DNA from: JBEINZ01 sp040377825
Lineage (GTDB): Bacteria; Pseudomonadota; Alphaproteobacteria; Rhizobiales; Ancalomicrobiaceae
NCBI GenBank assembly: GCA_040377825.1
Contig: JBEINZ010000058.1
Span: 1 to 13,612, forward strand
Length of the DNA: 13,612 nucleotides
Direction of reading: 5' to 3'
Positions 7,078 to 13,612 of this stretch are shown here, in pieces; the first letter of the stretch is position 1; each line of letters starts with the position of its first letter. The position numbers were made by a program, and so were the translations under genes. The notes beneath the pieces were generated by a model, which was not told the origin of the DNA, did no database searches, and saw nothing but the letters and a program-made list of their open reading frames with translations.

Positions 7078-7542
7078 TTATTCTTCCGTGTCCGCGTCGC
7101 TCGTGTTCAGTTCAATGGCGTATTGGCAGAAGTTCGTTTTGGTCGCGAGCGTGTCGTAAAGAGCCTGGGCGCGCAGGTTATTGTTCTGCGTCATCCAATA
7201 GATCCTGCCGCATTCGGCATCGACCGCGAAGGCCTTCACGGTCTCGATCAGTTGCCGCGCCACCCCGCGCCCGCGCGCATCGGGCGCCACGAAGAGATCC
7301 TCAAGATAGCAATAGTGGGCGCGCGCCCAAGTCGAGCGATGCAGCACGAAAGCGACGAAACCAAGCCACCGGCCGTCCTCAACGAAAGCGCGCACATGCA
7401 CGGGCTCCGCGGGATCCATCATCCGCTCATAGGTCAGATCGGTAACATCGCGCGCGAGGTTGCTGCCGTAGAACTCGAGATACCCCTGCCACAGCGGCAA
7501 CCAAGCGTCCTTGTCGCCCGGACCCGGCACGATGATGCTCAT
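7078..7542 (-). CDS. GNAT family N-acetyltransferase
   Basis: Soluble acetyl-CoA-dependent acetyltransferase of 154 residues, a normal length for a single GNAT domain. Visible marks: YCYLEDLFVAPDARGRGVAR (about 77-96), which holds beta-4 and the acetyl-CoA pyrophosphate loop R90-G-R-G-V-A95, then LIETVKAFA (helix 3) and the C-terminal NNLRAQALYD segment typical of the fold. The start at 7542 is chosen because GGGGAA lies 4 bp upstream and the domain begins at once; an upstream ATG at 7629 would add an unconserved tail that spans a small hairpin. The substrate is unknown; the subfamily is often labelled diamine or amino-acid acetyltransferase, but nothing here proves that. It stands alone, between probable terminators. 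Confidence 0.85.
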   Translation of the reverse strand: MSIIVPGPGDKDAWLPLWQGYLEFYGSNLARDVTDLTYERMMDPAEPVHVRAFVEDGRWLGFVAFVLHRSTWARAHYCYLEDLFVAPDARGRGVARQLIETVKAFAVDAECGRIYWMTQNNNLRAQALYDTLATKTNFCQYAIELNTSDADTEE

Positions 7543-7581
7543 GTTGTTCCCCAGAATAACCGGCTGGCCGAATGCCACGGA

Positions 7582-7600
7582 AAGCGGCCCCGAGCCGCTT
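7582..7600 (-). terminator. Possible terminator hairpin after the sulfur operon
   Basis: A 7-bp perfect inverted repeat AAGCGGC / GCCGCTT with a 5-nt loop, followed on the minus strand by TTTCC. It lies 112 bp beyond the DUF934 stop and 40 bp before the acetyltransferase ATG. The GC-rich stem fits a terminator, but the T tract is poor and the position could equally be an acetyltransferase leader. Confidence 0.3.
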
Positions 7601-7712
7601 GACCTGCTCTTTGCGGGCGTTGGCGTCAAGGGATTGGGTTAGACCGTTGGCGCTCGCCGAAACCGGCGGTGACATTCCAGGATAATTTGGCAGGACGCTC
7701 GCGTTGCCCAAC

Positions 7713-8225
7713 CTACACCGCGGTCCTCAGCCACGGCCGCCCGGCAATCGCGGGTGCGGCGGCATCATCGGCGGCGGGCTGGTAGAAGTAGGGTACGAGC
7801 GGGAGCTTGCCGGCGGTGAGTGCCGCGCGGGTCGGTTCATGCGTCACGGTGAAGGCGGTGAAGCCGACGCGGCTCATGAAGGGGATGAGATCGATCAGCA
7901 CATCGCCGATCGCGCGGATCTCGCCGCGGTAGCCGTGCCGCTCGCGCAGCAGCCGCGCGATGGAAAAGCCGCGCCCGTCCGCGAACTTGGGAAAGCGCAC
8001 CGCGATTTCGGCGAAGCGGCCGAGATCGATCTTCAAATCGGAGATCCGGTCGGACGGCTCGATCACGAGCCCGATCGGCGCATTTCTCGCGAGGACCGCG
8101 TCATGCTCCGCCGTCAGCCGGGCCACTGTCACGAAAACCTTGCCCTCGGCCGGCAGCGGATCGCCGTCGGCGAGGACCGTCCAGTCGTCTGCCTCGAAGC
8201 CGCCCTTGCGGAAAACGTCGATCAT
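7713..8225 (-). CDS. DUF934 domain protein, sulfite-reduction associated
   Basis: Soluble protein of 170 residues, the usual length for the DUF934 family (COG annotation: probably involved in sulfite reduction). The conserved core is visible as VRFPKFADGRGFSIARLLRE (77-96) followed by HGYRGEIRAIGDVLIDLIPFMSRVGF. No cofactor motif or cysteine pair is visible, and the biochemical function is not established. It is the last gene of the sulfur operon: its ATG is 9 bp beyond the cysH stop, and a GAGGA overlapping that stop, 6 bp from the ATG, serves as ribosome binding site, so the two are translationally coupled. The C-terminal tail (AADDAAAPAIAGRPW) is low complexity. The family call is firm; the role comes from genomic association. 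Confidence 0.88.
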   Translation of the reverse strand: MIDVFRKGGFEADDWTVLADGDPLPAEGKVFVTVARLTAEHDAVLARNAPIGLVIEPSDRISDLKIDLGRFAEIAVRFPKFADGRGFSIARLLRERHGYRGEIRAIGDVLIDLIPFMSRVGFTAFTVTHEPTRAALTAGKLPLVPYFYQPAADDAAAPAIAGRPWLRTAV

Positions 8226-8234
8226 GCCAGGTCC

Positions 8235-8976
8235 TCAGATGCCGCTGCCGTCCGCCTGGGCGCCGCCCAGCAGACCGAAATGAATGCCGCATTCAACCTT
8301 GCCCTGGCCCCGCCAGCGCCCGGCGCGCGGGTCCTCGCCATCCGCCACGCGGTCGGTGCAGGGCATGCAGCCGATTGAGCGATAGCCGTCGGCGACCAGC
8401 GGATGGGGCGGGATATCGTGGCGGGTGACGTAGCCCGCGAGATCACCAGGCATCCACGACGCGAGCGGGTTGATTTTGATCCGCGTGCCTTCGGCCTCGA
8501 AGACGGGGATCGTCGTCCGGCTCGCGGCCTGGAACCGCTTGCGCCCGGAAATCCAGGCATCGAACGCCAGCATGCCGCGCGCCAGCGGCTCGACCTTGCG
8601 GATCGCGCAGCAGCGGTCCGTCGAGCGGTACCAGAGCGTTCCGTTCGGATCCTCGGCCTGAAGCGCGGACGGTTCCGGGGTGAGCGCCCTGACGTCGGCA
8701 AGGCCGAAGCGATCCACGAGCCGGTCACGATAGCGCAGCGTTTCGCCGAAATGCTTTTCGGTGTCGACGAACAGCACCGGCGTCGCGCGATCGACGCTGG
8801 CGACCAGATGCAGCAGCACCGCCGCTTCGGCGCCGAACGACGACACCAGCGCAACGCGGCCGGGATAAAGATCGTGGATCGCAAGGTCGAGCAGGTCCGG
8901 GGTCGATAAACTGCCGTACCGAGCCTCCAGGCGTTCGACTTCGTCGAGCGCCTCGGCTACCGGGTCGAACGCGGCT

Positions 8977-8990
<14 letters not shown>
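8235..8990 (-). CDS. cysH: Assimilatory adenylyl-sulfate (APS) reductase, CysH
   Basis: Cytoplasmic enzyme of 251 residues that reduces activated sulfate to sulfite with a thiol donor such as thioredoxin. The N-terminal half is a PP-loop-like domain (SSFGAEAAV at 50-58, then PVLFVDTEKHFGETLRYRD). Cys127-Cys128 and Cys208-x2-Cys211 form the four-cysteine 4Fe-4S site, which known work links to APS rather than PAPS use. The catalytic ECGIHFG motif holds Cys234. The usual TGxRRxQS loop appears as ISGRKRFQAASR. The start at 8990 is chosen because a perfect AGGAGG lies 6 bp upstream; an in-frame ATG at 9020 lacks this. The gene overlaps the end of cysI by 14 bp and is followed after 9 bp by DUF934, so all are co-translated. 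Confidence 0.93.
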
Positions 8991-10635
<1,645 letters not shown>

Positions 10636-10658
10636 ACCGAGTTTCCATGTTGGGACGA

Positions 10659-10958
10659 CTATCGAGCAGCAGGTCGGACTTGGTCGGGGAAATTGGACGG
10701 GACCGTCGGCCCAGCGGCGCGAATGCGCTCGCGCAGCGTCTTTGGACGCAAATCGCCGGCGCTCAATTCGACATCGATCGCATAGGGTTCAACGATCAGC
10801 CGAGCCGCCGCATCGGCACCGGCCGCGGCAAGCGCGGCTTCCAGCGCGGGCTTCTCACTGACCACGCCGGCCTCTTGGACCAGCGTGCTCCACGCGCCGT
10901 CGGATTTTCGGAAGACGACAAGACCGTCGGTCAAGCGGTTCGCGGTCACGATCTGCAT
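10659..10958 (-). CDS. DUF2849 domain protein, first gene of the sulfur operon
   Basis: Small soluble protein of 99 residues, the usual size for DUF2849. The opening MQIVTANRLTDGLVVFRKSDG and the later IVEPYAIDVELSAGDLRPKTLRERIRAAGPTV (quoted in parts: IVEPYAIDVE, LRPKTLRERIRA) fit this family, which is found next to cysI in many alphaproteobacteria. No catalytic motif or cysteine is visible and the function is unknown. The ATG at 10958 has AGGA about 7 bp upstream; extending the frame to 11102 would add 48 residues through a promoter-like, A-rich region and is not supported. In many relatives a siroheme synthase gene (cysG) precedes this gene; here a GntR regulator gene lies there instead. 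Confidence 0.82.
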   Translation of the reverse strand: MQIVTANRLTDGLVVFRKSDGAWSTLVQEAGVVSEKPALEAALAAAGADAAARLIVEPYAIDVELSAGDLRPKTLRERIRAAGPTVPSNFPDQVRPAAR

Positions 10959-11001
10959 GGGACGTCCTGAACTCTCAAAATGCCACCGGGCCAAGTCGGG
11001 T

Positions 11002-11032
11002 TTATAGTGTGTGCGTTGTCGAATTGCGCCAA
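11002..11032 (-). promoter_or_regulatory. Candidate promoter of the sulfur operon
   Basis: Read on the minus strand, TTGGCG (11032-11027) precedes CACTATAA (11009-11002). Taking CACTAT as -10 gives a 17-bp spacer. The -10 would lie about 45 bp before the DUF2849 ATG. Both boxes are only moderate matches to the alphaproteobacterial housekeeping consensus. Confidence 0.28.
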
Positions 11033-11057
11033 CCGACATTGCGAATTCCGGCCTGAA

Positions 11058-11073
11058 TGGAAAAAAAATTCCA
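11058..11073. repeat. Short inverted repeat with A-tract upstream of the sulfur operon
   Basis: TGGAA and TTCCA flank six A residues. It sits about 100 bp before the DUF2849 ATG and 45 bp past the gntR stop. It could be an operator for a sulfur regulator, an UP-like A-tract, or a weak end to gntR transcription; nothing selects one of these. Confidence 0.3.
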
Positions 11074-11117
11074 ATCGCTACGCACGCCGCGAAATTTTCC
11101 AAACGTTTCAGAGGGCT

Positions 11118-11825
11118 TTAGCCGCCGAGAATGTCCGCCAATGGGCCGACAGGCATCGGCGCCTCGGACAGATCCAAACCGCTCTCGATTTCCATGAGAT
11201 GTTCGACCATCAGCCGCCCGGCTTCAGCGCCGTCGCCCGCGGCGATGGCGCGACCAATGATGCCATGATGATCAGTGCCACAAAAATGGGCACGCCTTGT
11301 CCGATAGAGCAAAATGATCAGGGATGATCGGGCGATCAGCTCGCTGAGTACGGCCTGATAGATGCGGTGACCGGACATGCGGGCAACCAGCATATGGAAT
11401 TCACCGGAGAGCCGGATCGCCGCGCGGTCATCGCCATCGGCCAAGGCGCGGCGTTCCTCGGCAAGATGGGCGTCGAGCCGCACCCGCCACCCATCGTCGC
11501 GTCGCTCTGCCGCCCGTTCGGCGATGGCGGGCTCGATCAGCGCGCGCGCCTCGAAGACTTCGCGAGCGTCGACCGGCGTCGGACGCGCGACGAATGCGCC
11601 TCGGTTTTTCTCAATGACGACGATCCCCTCATGCGACAGGGCCTGCAGCGCGCTGCGAACAATCGTGCGGCTGGCGCCGTAGATGGAGCCGATTTCGTCT
11701 TCGCCGAGTTTCGTACCCGGCTGCAAGCGATGCTCTAGAATGGCCGCGACGATCGACTTGTGAATATGCGAAGCCCGATCTCCACGTCCCGGCATGTCGT
11801 CGCCGTCACCGCGATCTGCATCCAT
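11118..11825 (-). CDS. GntR family transcriptional regulator, FadR/FCD subfamily
   Basis: DNA-binding one-component regulator of 235 residues, the normal FCD-type length. The N-terminal winged helix spans about 20-80 (IHKSIVAAILEHRLQPGTKL, then GASRTIVRSALQALSHEGIV and the wing NRGAFVARP). The FCD effector domain spans about 88-225, with FEARALIEP at 91-99 and the metal-binding histidines His144 (in GEFHMLVARMSGH), His187 (DHHGII) and His209 (VEHL). The acidic ligand usually four residues before the first His is Ser140 here, so metal or effector binding may differ. The ATG at 11825 follows a G-rich AGGGGGCGGGG; longer frames to 11996 run through the divergent control region and are rejected. 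It lies divergent from the ABC transporter genes, the classic position for a local repressor responding to the transported or catabolised compound. Confidence 0.87.
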   Translation of the reverse strand: MDADRGDGDDMPGRGDRASHIHKSIVAAILEHRLQPGTKLGEDEIGSIYGASRTIVRSALQALSHEGIVVIEKNRGAFVARPTPVDAREVFEARALIEPAIAERAAERRDDGWRVRLDAHLAEERRALADGDDRAAIRLSGEFHMLVARMSGHRIYQAVLSELIARSSLIILLYRTRRAHFCGTDHHGIIGRAIAAGDGAEAGRLMVEHLMEIESGLDLSEAPMPVGPLADILGG

Positions 11826-11870
11826 CCCCGCCCCCTGATCCGGTTCTTCGTTCTTGGGCCCCGGAAGAGG

Positions 11871-11898
11871 AATATAGAACGTGGCGTCATGGATCAAA
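11871..11898 (-). promoter_or_regulatory. Candidate promoter of the gntR gene
   Basis: On the minus strand, TTTGAT (11898-11893) and TATATT (11876-11871) are separated by 16 bp. The -10 box lies about 45 bp before the ATG at 11825, leaving a short leader. This is one of the better -10 matches in the window. Confidence 0.38.
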
Positions 11899-11905
11899 TA
11901 GCCGG

Positions 11906-11914
11906 ATTGTATAC
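11906..11914. promoter_or_regulatory. Possible GntR operator half-site (ATTGTATAC)
   Basis: ATTGTATAC contains the 6-bp palindrome GTATAC and lies 8 bp outside the candidate gntR -35 box, within the divergent region. FCD-type GntR regulators often bind short palindromes with TGTATACA-like centres. The outer bases on the right side do not match, so this is only suggestive. Confidence 0.25.
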
Positions 11915-12163
11915 GCATCATGGGCAGGTCGTGTGCGATCTGCCGGTTTTTGAGGCGGATCCGGACGGCTAGCGCTCGACAAAAGGCGCGCGGCACGGCC
12001 GGAACACGGCGGGGGCCGCGACTTTAAGAGACTCAATCCTGCCGATGACAGTTTGGCATGCGACTTGCGAACGCGGATCTTGCCGGCCGACCGCAAATCG
12101 CGTGTCGGTGGACGGGGCCGTCTTCATCTCACGCGACGCACCGACCGAGGGATCCGCGCATCA

Positions 12164-13156
12164 ATGGCCAAACCCGCTGCACTTGAGCTGGTCAAGCTCA
12201 CAAAGCGATATGGCGCGACCCTGGCGGTCGACGAAATCGACTTGCGAATTCCGGCGGGGACCTACTGCTGTCTCCTCGGCCCCTCGGGCTGCGGCAAGAC
12301 ATCGACGCTGCGGATGATCGCCGGCCACGAATTGGCGTCCGACGGCGACATCATCCTCGGTCCGGCGAACGTGACAGGCCTGCCGCCCGCCCGGCGCGGC
12401 ACGGCCATGATGTTCCAATCCTACGCGCTCTTTCCCCATCTCAGCGTGATCGACAACGTGGCCTTCGCGCTTGCCATGCGCAAGGTCGCCAAGCGCGAGC
12501 GTCACGCCAAGGCGCGGGCGCTGCTCGAACTCGTCGACATGGTTGGCTATGCCGAGCGACTTCCCGCGCAGCTTTCCGGCGGTCAGCAACAACGTGTGGC
12601 GCTGGCGCGCGCCTTGATCACCGAGCCGCAGATCCTGCTTCTGGACGAACCGCTGTCCGCGCTCGATCCGTTCCTCAGGGTGCGCATGCGCGCCGAGTTG
12701 AAACGACTTCAGCGCGAGCTCGGCATCACCTTCATTCATGTGACGCATGGCCAGGAAGAGGCCATGGCGCTCGCCGATCTCGTCGTCTTGATGAACAACG
12801 GCCGTATCGAGCAACAGGGCTCGCCGCGCGAGGTGTTCAACAAGCCCAGTTCGGAATTCGTGGCCCGCTTCATCGGCGGCCACAATGTGATCTCGGCAGA
12901 GGGCGGGCGCATCGCTGTGCGCGCGGACCGGATCGGCCTTTCGCATCCGGGTGCCCCGGTCGCGGACGGCGCGATTGCGGCCACCGTGACCGAGGTGGAA
13001 TACCAGGGCACCTTCGTGCAGGTCACGCTGAAAGCGGACGACGGAACGGAGCTCGCGGTGCAGGTCGGAGAGGCCGCGTTCGACGCCGCGCCCTTTTGCG
13101 TCGGTGCGCCGGCTCTGGCGACATGGGACCGCTCGGCCGCGCATTCGCTCGGCTGA
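12164..13156 (+). CDS. ABC transporter ATP-binding protein, PotA-like (polyamine/spermidine-putrescine type)
   Basis: Cytoplasmic ATPase of 330 residues that powers an import complex. Motifs in order: Walker A GPSGCGKT (39-46), Q-loop FQSYALF with Gln85, signature LSGGQQQR (137-144), Walker B ILLLDEP (157-163), D-loop SALD (165-168), switch His195 (HVTHGQEEA), then a C-terminal TOBE-like domain from about 245 to 325. All catalytic residues are present. The start at 12164 fits the domain (MAKPAALELVKLTKRYG) and has GAGGGA 11 bp upstream; the frame is open from 12053 but that part is not conserved. A binding-protein gene follows after 62 bp, and permeases presumably lie beyond the window. The polyamine call rests on family, on the neighbour and on the polyamine genes at the other end; other small solutes (Fe3+, sulfate, thiamine) use similar ATPases. 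Confidence 0.88.
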   Translation: MAKPAALELVKLTKRYGATLAVDEIDLRIPAGTYCCLLGPSGCGKTSTLRMIAGHELASDGDIILGPANVTGLPPARRGTAMMFQSYALFPHLSVIDNVAFALAMRKVAKRERHAKARALLELVDMVGYAERLPAQLSGGQQQRVALARALITEPQILLLDEPLSALDPFLRVRMRAELKRLQRELGITFIHVTHGQEEAMALADLVVLMNNGRIEQQGSPREVFNKPSSEFVARFIGGHNVISAEGGRIAVRADRIGLSHPGAPVADGAIAATVTEVEYQGTFVQVTLKADDGTELAVQVGEAAFDAAPFCVGAPALATWDRSAAHSLG

Positions 13157-13203
13157 TCGGAGGGTTTGGCGTATCGACGAGGCCCAAAGCGGGCACGACG
13201 ACA

Positions 13204-13210
13204 AAGGGGG
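13204..13210 (+). promoter_or_regulatory. Ribosome binding site of the substrate-binding protein gene
   Basis: AAGGGGG lies 8 bp before the ATG at 13219 and supports that start, which places the twin-arginine signal at the very N terminus. Confidence 0.6.
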
Positions 13211-13218
13211 AAGTATCG

Positions 13219-13612
13219 ATGACAGAAAACACCAAGAAGACGTCCGGCGTCAGCCGGCGCACGGTCTTAAAAGGCGCCGCCGGCCTCGGCGGTTTGGCGG
13301 CCGGCAGCGGGGCGATCACGGGCTTCCCGGCCGTCTGGTCGCAGGAGCCGAAAGTGCTGCGCTATCTCGGCACCGCGGTCAACGCCGGTGACGACATCTC
13401 CAAGAAGTGCCTCGCCGACACGGGCATCAAGATCGAATACATCACGGCCACGACCGACGACGTGACCAAGCGCGTCATCACGCAGCCGAACTCCTTCGAC
13501 GTGCTCGACACCGAATACTTCTCGCTGAAGAAGCTCGTTCCGTCGGGCAACATCCTCTCGCTCGATGCGAAGAAGATCAAGGAATTCGACAACATCACGC
13601 CGGTCTTCACCA
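13219..13612 (+). CDS. Tat-exported ABC substrate-binding protein, PotD/PotF-like (3'-truncated)
   Basis: Periplasmic binding protein; 131 residues are visible and the frame is open to the window end. Family members are about 350-420 residues, so roughly two thirds is missing. The N terminus has a twin-arginine signal, SRRTVLKG at 12-19, then a hydrophobic Gly/Ala-rich core to about residue 38 and a likely cleavage near AVWS/QEP (41). The mature start KVLRYLGTAVN and the segment TGIKIEYITATTDDVTKRV followed by NSFDVLDTEYF are typical of polyamine-type binding proteins of rhizobia, as I recall them. It follows the ATPase gene in the same operon. The ligand is inferred; the ligand-binding aromatic and acidic residues lie mostly outside the window. 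Confidence 0.85.
   Translation, partial: MTENTKKTSGVSRRTVLKGAAGLGGLAAGSGAITGFPAVWSQEPKVLRYLGTAVNAGDDISKKCLADTGIKIEYITATTDDVTKRVITQPNSFDVLDTEYFSLKKLVPSGNILSLDAKKIKEFDNITPVFT

Larger units (their letters stand above)
11826..12163. other. Divergent control region between gntR and the ABC transporter operon
   Basis: These 338 bp have no convincing gene. They hold the gntR promoter candidate (11871-11898), the GTATAC palindrome (11909-11914) and the leader of the ABC operon. For the plus-strand transcript I see no clear -35/-10 pair. A GAGGGA at 12147-12152 is the ribosome binding site for the ATPase start at 12164. No hairpin of note was found. Confidence 0.6.

Noticed and set aside
7427..7711. 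94-codon minus-strand frame between DUF934 and the acetyltransferase
   Set aside because: It starts with TTG without a ribosome binding site, more than a third of it is a shadow of the acetyltransferase gene, and I recognise no family.
8222..8884. Long Arg/Ser-rich minus-strand frame inside cysH
   Set aside because: Alternative-frame shadow of a GC-rich gene; composition is typical of frame-shifted coding DNA, and cysH itself is complete.
11826..11996. Longer GntR starts (up to 11996)
   Set aside because: They would translate the predicted promoter and operator region and add residues that FCD regulators lack.
12161..13204. 347-codon minus-strand frame opposite the ABC ATPase gene
   Set aside because: Antisense shadow: rich in His, Arg and Gln without motifs, while the plus strand has every ABC ATPase motif intact.

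Overview
The window is GC-rich and densely coded. It looks like chromosomal DNA of an alphaproteobacterium, most likely of the Hyphomicrobiales (rhizobia-like). The evidence is the gene families and their order: a CysI/CysH/DUF934/DUF2849 block, a PuuA-type glutamine synthetase beside a SpuC-type transaminase, an ECF sigma factor with a long C-terminal domain next to a DGPF (YciI-like) protein, and a Tat-exported polyamine-type binding protein. I cannot name the genus. Both ends cut through genes.

Layout. (1) 1-3728, plus strand: a polyamine (putrescine) catabolism operon with the 3' part of a gamma-glutamylputrescine synthetase-like glutamine synthetase, a SpuC-like aminotransferase and a PuuB-like FAD oxidoreductase, tightly packed. 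(2) 3881-4807, plus strand: an exported Pro/Ala-rich protein of unknown function with two CHxH motifs near its C terminus. (3) 4872-6963, minus strand: a four-helix membrane protein, a DGPF/YciI protein and an ECF42-like sigma factor with a C-terminal helical (TPR-like) domain. A strong hairpin and two TGTCGA elements lie just upstream of this set. (4) 7078-7542, minus strand: a single GNAT acetyltransferase. (5) 7713-10958, minus strand: an assimilatory sulfur operon, transcribed DUF2849 - cysI - cysH - DUF934. (6) 11118-11825, minus strand: an FCD-type GntR regulator. It is divergent from (7) 12164 to the window end, plus strand: a PotA-like ABC ATPase and the start of a Tat-dependent PotD/F-like binding protein. 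The 338-bp divergent region between (6) and (7) has a probable gntR promoter and a GTATAC palindrome.

How the genes fit together. The two ends form one theme: uptake of a polyamine-like substrate (right end, probably controlled by the GntR protein) and its breakdown by glutamylation plus oxidation and/or direct transamination (left end). Between them are housekeeping sulfate reduction (APS to sulfite to sulfide) and a separate ECF sigma module. I see no CRISPR array, tRNA, rRNA, insertion sequence, prophage or plasmid feature. Most genes belong to known families. The least explained parts are the CHxH exported protein, the membrane protein/DGPF/ECF42 set with its upstream elements, and the two DUF proteins of the sulfur operon.
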